In this document: piece after piece, positions 33,746-42,465 of the stretch | How the letters are laid out: every line of letters begins with the position of its first letter | Numbering within the stretch: the stretch's first letter is position 1 | Source: Thermodesulfovibrionales bacterium | GTDB lineage: Bacteria; Nitrospirota; Thermodesulfovibrionia; Thermodesulfovibrionales; Dissulfurispiraceae | Direction: 5' to 3' | Assembly (NCBI GenBank): GCA_020062545.1 | Contig: JAGUWD010000018.1 | Span: forward strand, 29,822-93,821 | DNA length: 64,000 nucleotides | Made by a program: the position numbers and the translations under genes | The notes under the pieces: model-generated | Databases searched by the model: none | Seen by the model: the letters and a program-made list of their open reading frames with translations, nothing else | Told to the model about the DNA's origin: nothing

Positions 33746-34603
33746 CTACATTTCTAAATACGAATGCGCATAAAGGGTTTTGTTCATTATTACATCGAGG
33801 GTCTTTTGTATAACCTTCATCTTTTCGGCATCTTCAATCTTTTTGCCTGCAAGGATATCATCAACCAATTGTTTTTCCTGCATAGCCTCTGCCATCTCAT
33901 GGGCATCTGCAATAGCCGCATCCAGTCCTGCATTCATAAGCATAATAAAGTAATACTTATTTAATATCGGTCTGATATGTTTTGGACATCCATTGGAAAT
34001 ATTGCTCAGCCCGACAACTGTCTTCATAGGAGGCTCGTTCATTTCCTTGAACATTTTTATAGCATCTATAACCTTCATAGCGTGATCCTGTGATGTAGCG
34101 ATCTGAAGCACAAGCGGGTCAAGGAAAATATCCTCAAGAGGCACGCCGTATTCCATTGCCCTTGCCATTATTTCCGCTGCTATTGCAGCCCTTTCCTCTG
34201 CATCGGCAGGCAGGCCGCCCTTACCGACAGTAAGACCAATTATCTGCGAATTGTATTTTGCTGCGAGTTCGAGCATGGGAAACCTTTCAGGGTCGTTTGA
34301 TGTGGAGTTGATCAAAGGCCTTCCCCATTCATTATTATGAACCTTGAGACCGGCCTCTATCGCTTTATAATTAGTGGTATCCAGACATATCGGCAGAGGA
34401 ACAACTTCCTGAATTGTTGTAACCATCCACTCCATCAGCTCCTCTCCGCCATCTTCAGCCGGACCTATGTTAGCATCAATCATGCCCGAACCCTCTTTCC
34501 ACTGCCGCGTAGCAATCTCCTGTATAGGGCCTTTGTCCCTCTTCATCATAGCCTCTCTAACCCTTTTGGCTATAATGCTTAATTTTTCGCCGATTATCAG
34601 CAT
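33746..34603 (-). CDS. acsE: Methyl-THF:corrinoid iron-sulfur protein methyltransferase
   Basis: AcsE transfers the methyl group of methyl-THF to the CFeSP corrinoid. The 285-residue protein starts MLIIGEKLSIIAKRVREAM and shows the pterin-binding features IDANIGPAEDGGEELMEW, PLPICLDTTNYKAIEAGL and VVGLSNISNGCP. It is the first gene of acsE-D-C on the minus strand and is preceded by a 152-bp spacer holding direct repeats. It links the folate genes at the window start to CODH/ACS. Confidence 0.96.
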   Translation of the reverse strand: MLIIGEKLSIIAKRVREAMMKRDKGPIQEIATRQWKEGSGMIDANIGPAEDGGEELMEWMVTTIQEVVPLPICLDTTNYKAIEAGLKVHNNEWGRPLINSTSNDPERFPMLELAAKYNSQIIGLTVGKGGLPADAEERAAIAAEIMARAMEYGVPLEDIFLDPLVLQIATSQDHAMKVIDAIKMFKEMNEPPMKTVVGLSNISNGCPKHIRPILNKYYFIMLMNAGLDAAIADAHEMAEAMQEKQLVDDILAGKKIEDAEKMKVIQKTLDVIMNKTLYAHSYLEM

Positions 34604-34619
34604 CTTTTTCTCCTTTCGC

Positions 34620-34652
34620 TACAAAATGTAATTGCCGTGTTACAAAAGGTAA
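34620..34652. promoter_or_regulatory. Two direct repeats in the acsE leader region
   Basis: TACAAAATGTAA (34620-34631) and TACAAAAGGTAA (34641-34652) are spaced exactly 21 bp, two helical turns, just upstream of acsE. This is the geometry of a dimeric regulator site. No matching regulator is identified. Confidence 0.4.
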
Positions 34653-34755
34653 AATTCTGGAATTTAAATAAAGTCTATAAAAATAACACAAAATTATTAG
34701 TAAGTAAAGGGATTTGCTTATTTGTTTATTTTATAAAACCATAATATGACAGCTT

Positions 34756-35523
34756 TTACGGTATTCCTAAAGACTGAAGCACATCAAATACGCTCTTTAC
34801 AGATACTGCATCCTCCGAAAGCTCCAATACAGGCTTGCCTTCTAAATCAAACCTGAATATCATCTCATCCTGTGGTATAAGACCAGCTACAGCCATCCCG
34901 AATCCCTCTGCCATCTTCTTTAGTTCTTCGCCTTCCTGTCCAACAATCCTGTTTATAATCAAGACACGCCTGTCAACATCAAGATTTAATTCATCAACAA
35001 GTTCATTTATCCTTTTGGCTGTCAGAATGCCCTTAACAGTGGGATCGCTCACGATTATCAGCAAATCAACCTTGTGGGTTGTCCTTCTGCTTAAATGCTC
35101 CATTCCTGCTTCATTGTCAATAACGATATACGGATATTTCTCCGAGAGGATATCGGTGTATTTCCTTATTATATTATTCGCCGCGCAATAACACCCCGGT
35201 CCTTCAGGCCTTCCCATCACCATTAAATCAAAACCCTTTGCCTCTATAATGGACTGCTGAACCTGATAATCGAACAACTGCTCCATGGACATGCCGCCTG
35301 GCCTGTCTCCTCCGCCCCTCACTGCCTGAAGGGATTCCTCCCTGAGTTTCCCAATGGTTGCATGGATTTTAACGCCAAGGGCTTCATTCAGACACGCATT
35401 GCTGTCTGCATCAACTGCAAGCACGGGCCCGTTCCTCTTGCTTAAAAGAAATTTTATTGTCAGTCCTGCGATGGAAGTCTTTCCTGTTCCGCCCTTTCCT
35501 GCAAAGGCTATTGTAAATCCCAT
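34756..35523 (-). CDS. cooC: CooC/AcsF-type maturation ATPase (second copy)
   Basis: The 255-residue P-loop ATPase begins MGFTIAFAGKGGTGKTSIAG and has VLAVDADSNACLNEALG, the CxC motif GPGCYCAANN (about residue 110) and VIDNEAGMEHLSRRTT. These match CooC/AcsF proteins that mature the nickel enzymes CODH or ACS. It lies upstream of acsE on the same strand, so it is part of the acs cluster. The Walker A is GKGGTGKT rather than the GKGGVGKT of the first copy, and the two proteins are clearly different paralogs. Confidence 0.92.
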   Translation of the reverse strand: MGFTIAFAGKGGTGKTSIAGLTIKFLLSKRNGPVLAVDADSNACLNEALGVKIHATIGKLREESLQAVRGGGDRPGGMSMEQLFDYQVQQSIIEAKGFDLMVMGRPEGPGCYCAANNIIRKYTDILSEKYPYIVIDNEAGMEHLSRRTTHKVDLLIIVSDPTVKGILTAKRINELVDELNLDVDRRVLIINRIVGQEGEELKKMAEGFGMAVAGLIPQDEMIFRFDLEGKPVLELSEDAVSVKSVFDVLQSLGIP

Positions 35524-35628
35524 TTATTGAAACCTCCTTAAAGTCTTAGGATATTGAATTTTAACATATTAGGGCAGGCTTTATGCTCATTACATTCTAT
35601 CCTTTTAGATGGTAAACATCGCAAAGCA

Positions 35629-36807
35629 TTATGACACCAGTTTACCTGTAAAAGCCCGCTGCATGAGGCTCTGGAATAGTTCATCGAGCTTCTTCCTGCT
35701 CTCTGCCTGTCTCTGTTTCTCTGTCTCTATGTCCTCAACGAGTTTTGCGAATTCCTGCTGGAGAGGGAAAGGGGGGAGAGGGATTTTAACGGATTTTAAA
35801 CTTCTTAATATTATTCTTCTCAACGCCGACCCTGACTGTTTTCCTTTAGCCTGATTAATAAAGAAGTCTGATGTGGCAACCTTTGCCAAATATGTAGAGT
35901 TTATTAAATTGGGAGAAGGTCTTAGTATTGCTAATGAAGACAATATTGCTATTTCTTTCTCTTCCTTAATTTCTATAACTTTGCCGATAGTCCCATCTTT
36001 AGAAAACAAGACATCACTCTTTAACGGTTTGCAATCATTTTTTACCAAATCTTTGAAATCTTCTTCTGATATATAGTTAACATTCGTATAGTCAAAATCA
36101 CCGTTATTAATATTGGTGACAGTAAGAAATGGGTATCCAGTATTCAATAGTTTTGGTGTTCTGTGAGAACCGTCAGTTATTTTTATACACACTTCTTCAA
36201 GACTCTTAATCTCCCATTTTTTTGAATTTGTTGCTGGATCACCGAACATCTGGACAAAGAGCGAGGGGATGAGGTCTTTCATCTTCTCGTCTGCCTGTTG
36301 GCGTAGCTTTCGCAGGTTATCGGCCTCTTCCAGAATTGCAACGATTTTGTGCTGGGTTGGGAGAGGAGGAAGGGGAAGGGGGATTTTATTAAACTCACTT
36401 TTTACAATATGAGTCATGGTCGCACCATGAACCTTTCTCTTTATGCCCTCTATTACAGTTGAGACTGCGTATACAAAATATGACTTATCAATTATTTCTG
36501 TATAAGGATTAGCCTTGAAAATATGTTGATTAAAGTATGCCAATTCCTGCTCCCATACAAAAATTCCAAGAGACGCTGACCAAGATATTAAAATATCTCC
36601 TTTCTTGGTATGGTACTTTGATTCGTACTCACCCTGATAATAATCAAACGGTTTCGAGTTGTCTGTGAGATTTTGAATTCTAATAATTGGCACGCCAGAA
36701 TTAGACCAGTCTGAGGGTTTAAACGCTTTCCCATTGATATAGTCAGCGACCTCTCCCAGCCTCACCCACTTCCACCCTTTTGGCAAAGTCTTTTGCATAT
36801 CTGTCAT
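35629..36807 (-). CDS. hsdS: Type I restriction-modification specificity subunit
   Basis: HsdS sets the DNA target of type I restriction enzymes. The 392-residue protein has two target-recognition domains, beginning LPKGWKWVRLGEVADYINGK and WEIKSLEEVCIKITDGS, each followed by a spacer helix ending in LP-type motifs (PLPPLPTQHKIVAILEEAD; PLPPFPLQQEFAKLVEDIE). It looks intact. No hsdR is present and only a fragment of hsdM remains upstream, so it is probably inactive in restriction. It overlaps the toxin gene by 4 bp. Confidence 0.92.
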   Translation of the reverse strand: MTDMQKTLPKGWKWVRLGEVADYINGKAFKPSDWSNSGVPIIRIQNLTDNSKPFDYYQGEYESKYHTKKGDILISWSASLGIFVWEQELAYFNQHIFKANPYTEIIDKSYFVYAVSTVIEGIKRKVHGATMTHIVKSEFNKIPLPLPPLPTQHKIVAILEEADNLRKLRQQADEKMKDLIPSLFVQMFGDPATNSKKWEIKSLEEVCIKITDGSHRTPKLLNTGYPFLTVTNINNGDFDYTNVNYISEEDFKDLVKNDCKPLKSDVLFSKDGTIGKVIEIKEEKEIAILSSLAILRPSPNLINSTYLAKVATSDFFINQAKGKQSGSALRRIILRSLKSVKIPLPPFPLQQEFAKLVEDIETEKQRQAESRKKLDELFQSLMQRAFTGKLVS

Positions 36808-37100
36808 ACTTGCCTGTAGGCATCTTTGCGATGTCTTACACGGAAGATGGTAATTATTTTGTGCTGTTCGTCAACTGCATATACAACCCTGTAATCTCCC
36901 ACTCGTAATCTGCGCTTGTTCTCGCCTTTAAGCTCTTTGGATTGTGGATACGGGGAAGGGTCTTTCTTTAAAGAAAGGATTGCTTTGTCAATTTTTAGAA
37001 ATATTTGATTAGGCAGATTGTCCAGCTCTTTTCTTGCACTTTTTTTGATGTCAAGCTTATATATGCAGGCGGGATTTTCTTTTGCGGCTGTATGCCTCAT
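36804..37100 (-). CDS. RelE/ParE-family toxin
   Basis: The ORF encodes the RelE-type segment YKLDIKKSARKELDNLPNQI through LRVGDYRVVYAVDEQHKIITIFRVRHRKDAY, typical of ribosome-dependent mRNA interferases. The only ATG (37100) lies 44 bp inside the antitoxin gene and adds about 12 residues (MRHTAAKENPAC) not expected in the family. At the usual start, before YKLD, the codon is ATA. So either the ATG at 37100 is used or the gene has lost its native start. It sits between the antitoxin and hsdS. Confidence 0.8.
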   Translation of the reverse strand: MRHTAAKENPACIYKLDIKKSARKELDNLPNQIFLKIDKAILSLKKDPSPYPQSKELKGENKRRLRVGDYRVVYAVDEQHKIITIFRVRHRKDAYRQV

Positions 37101-37281
37101 AATCCTCTGACGGCTCGGAAACCCTGTCTTCTATTGTTTTCAAATCAGAAAGATCTTCAAGCAAGTCCGTAATTCTGGCAAGTTCTTTAATATCAAGAAT
37201 CGCCGCTACTTTATGGCCCTTCTTGTCAGTCACGTATTGTTTAACATTGATAACATCTTTTTGTTTTAAGGCCGTAGACAT
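37057..37281 (-). CDS. Phd/YefM-like antitoxin
   Basis: The 74-residue protein (VTDKKGHKVAAILDIKELARI, then an acidic DLSDLKTIEDRVSEPSEDYEAY tail) resembles short Phd/YefM-type antitoxins that neutralise RelE-family toxins. It overlaps the toxin gene by 44 bp in the antitoxin-first order. A GGAGGT ribosome site precedes the start. The module lies inside a broken type I restriction locus. Confidence 0.72.
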   Translation of the reverse strand: MSTALKQKDVINVKQYVTDKKGHKVAAILDIKELARITDLLEDLSDLKTIEDRVSEPSEDYEAYSRKRKSRLHI

Positions 37282-37317
37282 TTATACCTCCTTCAGCCTG
37301 TTTATAAAATTACGTGT

Positions 37318-37587
37318 CTATATTTTATCCGATTTAATCTTATTCATCAAACTTTTTAATCCACTGCTGATCTTATCCTCTATCTCCATCACCTCCGAAA
37401 TAATCGTCTTTGGCTCTGGATAATTAACCTCTTCATGCACATGAGGTTTGTACCGTCCTGCTGTAAGATTTAAATCGTTTTCTTCAATCTCTTCTTTTGA
37501 GGCATACCAGCTTCGTTCGCTCTCGGGCTTTGCCTCCCATTTTTCAATAAGGTCAGGAATGTCATTTTGTTCAGGCTGATGAAACAT
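37318..37587 (-). pseudogene. Remnant of type I methyltransferase HsdM (C-terminal end)
   Basis: The 89-codon ORF contains DIPDLIEKWEAKPESERSWY and ASKEEIEENDLNLTAGRYKP, which match the extreme C terminus of HsdM proteins. The SAM-binding and NPPY catalytic domains are missing. The ORF begins right after the stop of the HAD phosphatase gene, so a deletion fused the locus to the present neighbour. It supports the view that the hsdMS system is decayed. A short functional protein is unlikely. Confidence 0.75.
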
Positions 37588-37588
37588 T

Positions 37589-38236
37589 CTATAACAGCCT
37601 TAGGATATTTACCAGTTCACTCATCTTGTCTATCAGATAGTCAGCACCCTTCAATAAGTCCAGCGGCCTGTAGCCATATGTAACAGCAATGGTCTTTATC
37701 CCTGCTGCTTTGCCTGCTTCGATGTCGAAATTGCTGTCGCCGACAATAACAGCATCTTCTGTCTTTATATTCAGTTTTGTAAGGACATAGAGGATCGGGA
37801 TTGGCGAAGGCTTTCTCTCAGGAGTGGTATCGCTGCCAACTACCAGATCAAGATATTTTAACAGTCCGAGGTCATCCAGTATCTTGGTAGATAATGCTTC
37901 CCTTTTATTGGATATAACAGCCTTTTTATAGTCTTTCAATCTTTCCAATGTCTCTCTTACCCCTGGATAAACAGTAGTATTGTCAATCAGATGGGAAGAG
38001 TAATGCTCAAGGAATCTATCAACCAGAATATCTTTGTCTATTTCTTTTGTTTGGCTTCTGTCTAATATCTTTCCCATGAGCCTCGTGATTCCTTCTCCAA
38101 CAAGACCTATTGTCTCCTCAACGGTTACAGGTTTCACACCATAAGGCTCGATAGCATAATTTATGGCATTGGTTATATCGATGCTCGAATCTATAAGTGT
38201 TCCATCGAGATCGAAGATTATCAGTTTAACAGGCAT
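37589..38236 (-). CDS. gph: HAD-family phosphatase, phosphoglycolate phosphatase-like
   Basis: The 215-residue protein has HAD motif I (IFDLDGTLIDSS), motif II (AVISNK), motif III lysine (ERKPSPIP) and motif IV (IVGDSNFDIEAGKAAG) in the order of Gph/PGMP phosphatases. It would remove phosphate from small phosphorylated compounds such as 2-phosphoglycolate; the substrate is not provable from sequence. It is divergent from mtnP. Confidence 0.85.
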   Translation of the reverse strand: MPVKLIIFDLDGTLIDSSIDITNAINYAIEPYGVKPVTVEETIGLVGEGITRLMGKILDRSQTKEIDKDILVDRFLEHYSSHLIDNTTVYPGVRETLERLKDYKKAVISNKREALSTKILDDLGLLKYLDLVVGSDTTPERKPSPIPILYVLTKLNIKTEDAVIVGDSNFDIEAGKAAGIKTIAVTYGYRPLDLLKGADYLIDKMSELVNILRLL

Positions 38237-38278
38237 CTATTAATGTAAAAGAAAAGGCCTAAAAAGCTCAATATTCCC

Positions 38279-38307
38279 TTGACTTTGACCTATTCCTTAT
38301 TTTATCT
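38279..38307 (+). promoter_or_regulatory. Sigma-70 promoter of mtnP-apt
   Basis: TTGACT (38279-38284), a 17-base spacer and TTATCT (38302-38307) precede an AAAAGGAG ribosome site. Confidence 0.6.
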
Positions 38308-38340
38308 TTCCTATCGAAATTCACTTTAAAAGGAGTGTTT

Positions 38341-39105
38341 ATGAGCAGTGTAAAGGTCGGTATCATTGGCGGCTCCGGATTGGATGATCCAAAACTTATG
38401 AAGGACGCAAAGGGAAAAAAGGTAAAGACGCCTTACGGCAGTCCATCTTCTCCTTTGACCATCGGAAAGATAAATAATGTCGATGTGGTAATCCTTGCCC
38501 GCCACGGCAAAGACCACTCGATATATCCGACAGGCGTCAATTTCAGGGCGAACATATATGCCTTAAAAAAAGAAGGATGTACCCATATACTGGCTACGAC
38601 AGCAGTTGGCTCTTTAAGGGAAAAAATAAGGCCAGGAGATCTTGTATTTGTTGACCAGTTTATAGACTTCACAAAGCATAGGCCGCTCACATTCCATGAT
38701 GAAAAGGTCATCCACACTCCAATGAGCGAGCCTTTCTGCAAAGACCTTCGCAGTCTCCTCATATCATCAGCAAAGGAACTGAAACTCGGACATCACCCAA
38801 AAGGCACGGTAATTACCATCGAGGGGCCACGATTCTCCACAAAGGCTGAATCCCATATGTTCAGGGCATGGGGCGCTGATGTTATAAATATGTCGACCGT
38901 TCCTGAGGTAATACTTGCAAGAGAGGCAGGCATATGCTACCAGACAATAGCTATGTCAACCGATTATGACTGCTGGAAAGAGGGGGAAGACCCTGTGACG
39001 TGGGACATGATACTTTCCATAATGTCAAAAAATGCAGACAATGTAAAAAAACTCATTCTGAAAACCATACCGAAGATTAAAAATACTAAATGCAGTTGTA
39101 AATAA
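38341..39105 (+). CDS. mtnP: S-methyl-5'-thioadenosine phosphorylase
   Basis: This phosphorylase splits methylthioadenosine to adenine and methylthioribose 1-phosphate. The protein shows [46 protein letters not shown] and [13 protein letters not shown], typical of MTAP-type PNP family II enzymes. I choose the ATG at 38341, six bases after AAAAGGAG, rather than GTG at 38335. The next gene, apt, salvages the adenine product, so the pair forms a short pathway. A related purine nucleoside specificity cannot be excluded. Confidence 0.92.
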   Translation: MSSVKVGIIGGSGLDDPKLMKDAKGKKVKTPYGSPSSPLTIGKINNVDVVILARHGKDHSIYPTGVNFRANIYALKKEGCTHILATTAVGSLREKIRPGDLVFVDQFIDFTKHRPLTFHDEKVIHTPMSEPFCKDLRSLLISSAKELKLGHHPKGTVITIEGPRFSTKAESHMFRAWGADVINMSTVPEVILAREAGICYQTIAMSTDYDCWKEGEDPVTWDMILSIMSKNADNVKKLILKTIPKIKNTKCSCK

Positions 39106-39115
39106 GGAGGCAACA

Positions 39116-39649
39116 ATGACCATCAAATCAAGAATAAGGACAATTCCGGACTATCCAAAGAAAGGCATCATGTTCAGGGATATAACGACACTGATCAAAG
39201 ACCCGGTTGGATTCAGGCTTGTAATCGACAACTTTACACAGAGGTATATAAAAGGAGATGTGGACTTTGATGTCATTGTCGGCATAGAATCAAGGGGCTT
39301 TATCATAGGCGGAGCACTCTCTTATACATTAGGCAAAGGCTTTGTTCCCGTAAGGAAAAAAGGTAAATTACCTGCAGAAAAGATAAGCCACGAGTATGAA
39401 CTGGAATACGGGACAGACATTGTAGAAATGCACAAGGATGCCATAACTAAAGGCACAAAGGTGCTCCTCGTGGATGACCTGCTTGCAACAGGCGGTACAG
39501 CCCTCGCAGCAGCAGCTTTGGTGGAAAAATTGGGAGGAGTGGTCTCCGAGATGGCATTTATCGTTAATCTGCCAGATGTGGGCGGCGAAAAGAAGCTCAA
39601 AGAAAAAGGCTACAAGATATTTGCATTGACAGAGTTTGAAGGGGATTAG
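39116..39649 (+). CDS. apt: Adenine phosphoribosyltransferase
   Basis: Apt converts adenine and PRPP to AMP. The 177-residue product has IPDYPKKGIMFRDITTLI, GIESRGFIIGGALSY and the PRPP-binding motif VLLVDDLLATGGTALAAA. It has an AAGGAGG site and is 10 bp behind mtnP, whose adenine product it uses. Normal length and complete. Confidence 0.96.
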   Translation: MTIKSRIRTIPDYPKKGIMFRDITTLIKDPVGFRLVIDNFTQRYIKGDVDFDVIVGIESRGFIIGGALSYTLGKGFVPVRKKGKLPAEKISHEYELEYGTDIVEMHKDAITKGTKVLLVDDLLATGGTALAAAALVEKLGGVVSEMAFIVNLPDVGGEKKLKEKGYKIFALTEFEGD

Positions 39650-39652
39650 AAA

Positions 39653-39661
39653 TGCTATAAT
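39653..39661 (+). promoter_or_regulatory. Extended -10 promoter abutting polA
   Basis: TGCTATAAT is followed by CATCC and then ATG at 39667. The spacing is identical to that before the PhnD-like gene (five bases) and predicts a leaderless mRNA. Confidence 0.6.
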
Positions 39662-39666
39662 CATCC

Positions 39667-40584
39667 ATGAACCTCTATCTCATCGACGGCAACTCCTATT
39701 TCTACAGGGCATACCACGCCATTAGGGGACTGACCAACTCCAAAGGTTTTCCCACAAATGCAATCTATGGCTTTACGAACATGATCCTCAAGATAATCAG
39801 GGAGAAAAAGCCTGATGCAATCGCTATAGCCTTTGACTCTCCTGTTCCCACAGAAAGACACAAAATATACGAGCAATACAAGGCGCAGAGGCCAGAGACG
39901 CCCAATGATCTGATTGTCCAGATCCCGCATATAAAAGAAATAATAAAGGCATTTAATATAACTGCATTCGAAATGCCTGGCTATGAGGCAGACGACATCA
40001 TATGCACTATAGCAAAGAAGGCAGCCTCTCAGAATATAAATGTATTCATACTCAGCGGCGACAAAGACATGATGCAGGTCGTAGGCAATGGAATAAAAAT
40101 TTACGACCCGATGAAGGATTTAATAATCGACGAAAACTATGTCAGGGAAAGATTCGGGGTGCCGCCGGAGAGACTGCCTGAGATAATGGCAATAACAGGA
40201 GATGCCATAGACAATATTCCGGGAGTAAAGGGAATTGGAGAAAAGACAGCCAAAGAATTGCTTTCAAAAACAGACAGCCTCGATGAACTCCTGAATCATC
40301 CCGAAAGGATAGAAAGTGAGAGGATTAGAAAGATGGTAGTGGATAATATAGAAAACATAAAGATAAGCAAGACACTCGCAACTATCGACACAAACATTCC
40401 AATAGATATAAGTTTTCAAGACATGATAATCAAAGAGCCGGATTGGCCATCTCTCCTCCCCCTGTTCACCGAATTTGAATTCAAAAGCCTGATAAAAATG
40501 ATTCCATCAGGCGGATATAAGCCTCGTGGAGAATACAGGCCTATTAAGGATAAAGATGAATTGAGGAAGGCATTAGGGGTTTAG
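39667..40584 (+). CDS. polA: DNA polymerase I, 5'-3' exonuclease part (split gene)
   Basis: The 305-residue ORF holds the complete 5' nuclease and helix-3-turn-helix region of PolA: NSYFYRAYHAI, AFDSPVPTERHK, GYEADDIICTIAKKA, SGDKDMMQV, ITGDAIDNIPGVKGIGEKTA. It ends in YRPIKDKDELRKALGV and a TAG, at the place where the 3'-5' exonuclease domain begins in one-piece PolA. The remainder continues seven bases later in another frame. All catalytic acidic residues seem present, so the nuclease is probably active, removing RNA primers and flaps. Confidence 0.93.
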   Translation: MNLYLIDGNSYFYRAYHAIRGLTNSKGFPTNAIYGFTNMILKIIREKKPDAIAIAFDSPVPTERHKIYEQYKAQRPETPNDLIVQIPHIKEIIKAFNITAFEMPGYEADDIICTIAKKAASQNINVFILSGDKDMMQVVGNGIKIYDPMKDLIIDENYVRERFGVPPERLPEIMAITGDAIDNIPGVKGIGEKTAKELLSKTDSLDELLNHPERIESERIRKMVVDNIENIKISKTLATIDTNIPIDISFQDMIIKEPDWPSLLPLFTEFEFKSLIKMIPSGGYKPRGEYRPIKDKDELRKALGV

Positions 40585-40591
40585 CGACTGC

Positions 40592-42406
40592 ATGGAACAA
40601 TTTTCCCTTTTTAAAAGCAGCAAAGAGCCTGAAACAGAGCAAACTGTCTCCGAAACGCCGTCAAATTCACCTGCCGCCCATAGCCCATCACCTGTAGCCT
40701 GTCTCTCTTTCGACATCGAGGCAACAGGCAGAAATCCCATATCAGACTCCATTGTCGGCATTGCATTATGTAAGGAGAAGGGCAAAGCATACTATGTTCC
40801 GATAAGACACGCACACGGCACAAATATTCCAGAGGCCTTTGATATCTTAAAAGAAGTCCTCGAAGATGAATCCATTCCAAAAGTTGGGCACAACCTGAAA
40901 TACGACATCCTCATATTAAGACAGGAAGGGATCCATGTAAAAGGCAGGCTCTACGACACAATGATAGCGTCATATCTTCTAAACCCCAACAAGCCCGACC
41001 ACAGCCTCGAGGATGTTGCCCTTGAATACCTCTTTTATAAAAAGAGACCATTCACAGAGGTTCTCGGAAAGAGGCATTCATTCTCAGAAGTGCCCATAGA
41101 TGAAGCAACACAATACGCTGCTGAGGATGCAGAACTGGCAATGGAACTAAAGGAAATCCTCTTTGAAAGATTGAAAACCGAAGGCCTTGAGGATTTGTAT
41201 TTCAATATGGAAATGCCCCTGATTTATGTCCTCTCGGACATGGAAGAGATAGGTGTAAGGATAAACAAAGAAAGACTTGAGGAATTGTCAAAGGAACTGG
41301 ATAGGGAGCTTGGAATAATAGAATCGAGGATATATTCTATTGCAGGCGAGAGTTTCAATATAAATTCACCGCAACAATTGCAGAAAATACTCTTCGAAAA
41401 ACTCGGTTTAAAGCCATTAAAGAAGACAAAAACAGGATATTCCACGGGAGTGGATGTGCTCGAAGAGCTATCAAAGACGCATGAGCTTCCAATGGAGATA
41501 TTGAATTACAGGACATTATATAAATTGAAGGCGACATATGTGGATGCCCTGCCAAAACTCATCGATAAAAAGACAGGAAGGATACACTCATCATTCAACC
41601 AGACCGTTACCGCAACGGGAAGGCTGAGCAGCAGCGAGCCGAATCTGCAGAATATTCCGATACGCGGCGAATGGGGAACCAAAATAAGGGAGGTCTTCAT
41701 TGCAGATAAAGGATACGTCCTCATTTCTGCTGACTACTCACAGGTAGAATTGAGGATACTCGCCCACATAAGCGGCGACGAAGGGCTGATTGATGCATTC
41801 AACAGGGATATCGATATACACACAAGGACAGCAGCCGAACTATTTAATATCCCAAAAGAGTCGGTAACAGAGGAAATGAGGAGAATAGCAAAGACAGTGA
41901 ATTTCGGCGTTGTTTACGGAATAAGCCCTTTTGGATTGTCAGAGGCGCTCGATATCGCGCCAAAGGAGGCAGCCACTTACATAGAACAATATTTTAACAA
42001 GCATGAGGGAGTGAAGAATTATATGGATGATGCCATCAAGATGGCAAGGGAAAACGGCTATGTTAGGACGCTTATGGGAAGGAAAAGGCCGATCCCTGAA
42101 ATAAACAGCCATAATACAAACATCAGGCAGCAAGCAGAAAGGCTCGCAATAAACACGCCTATTCAGGGGACAGCCGCTGATTTAATAAAGATAGCAATGA
42201 TAAACATATGGAAAAGGCTCAAAGAAGGAAATCTTAAAATGAGGATGATACTGCAAATCCATGACGAACTTTTATTTGAAGTGCCGGAGACCGAACTTGA
42301 GCCCGCTAAAAAACTGATTAAGAATGATATGGAAAATGCCCTATCCCTATCAGTGCCGTTAAAGGTGGATATAGGTTGGGGCAAAAATTGGGCAGAGGCG
42401 CATTAG
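40592..42406 (+). CDS. polA: DNA polymerase I, proofreading and polymerase part (split gene)
   Basis: The 604-residue ORF has 3'-5' exonuclease motifs I (SFDIEATG), II (GHNLKYD) and III (YAAEDAE), all with their catalytic residues, and polymerase motifs A (DYSQVELRILAH), B (RRIAKTVNFGVVYG) and C (IHDELLFE). It starts seven bases after the first part's stop, with about 38 residues of low-complexity sequence (SKEPETEQTVSETPSNSPAA) before motif I. The two parts sum to 909 residues, the usual PolA length. It would function as a Klenow-like enzyme. Motif conservation argues that it is expressed. Confidence 0.93.
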   Translation: MEQFSLFKSSKEPETEQTVSETPSNSPAAHSPSPVACLSFDIEATGRNPISDSIVGIALCKEKGKAYYVPIRHAHGTNIPEAFDILKEVLEDESIPKVGHNLKYDILILRQEGIHVKGRLYDTMIASYLLNPNKPDHSLEDVALEYLFYKKRPFTEVLGKRHSFSEVPIDEATQYAAEDAELAMELKEILFERLKTEGLEDLYFNMEMPLIYVLSDMEEIGVRINKERLEELSKELDRELGIIESRIYSIAGESFNINSPQQLQKILFEKLGLKPLKKTKTGYSTGVDVLEELSKTHELPMEILNYRTLYKLKATYVDALPKLIDKKTGRIHSSFNQTVTATGRLSSSEPNLQNIPIRGEWGTKIREVFIADKGYVLISADYSQVELRILAHISGDEGLIDAFNRDIDIHTRTAAELFNIPKESVTEEMRRIAKTVNFGVVYGISPFGLSEALDIAPKEAATYIEQYFNKHEGVKNYMDDAIKMARENGYVRTLMGRKRPIPEINSHNTNIRQQAERLAINTPIQGTAADLIKIAMINIWKRLKEGNLKMRMILQIHDELLFEVPETELEPAKKLIKNDMENALSLSVPLKVDIGWGKNWAEAH

Positions 42407-42465
42407 TATACAACAAAAATCTATTTTGTTATATAATTAGCTAAATTGCTCATTGGGGGGCTGAT

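Noticed and set aside
34604..34755. Cobalamin riboswitch ahead of the corrinoid genes
   Set aside because: No B12-box-like sequence or required leader length was visible; only direct repeats were seen.
34756..35523. Nitrogenase iron protein (NifH)
   Set aside because: The CxC motif and acs context fit CooC/AcsF, and NifH cluster cysteine spacing is absent.
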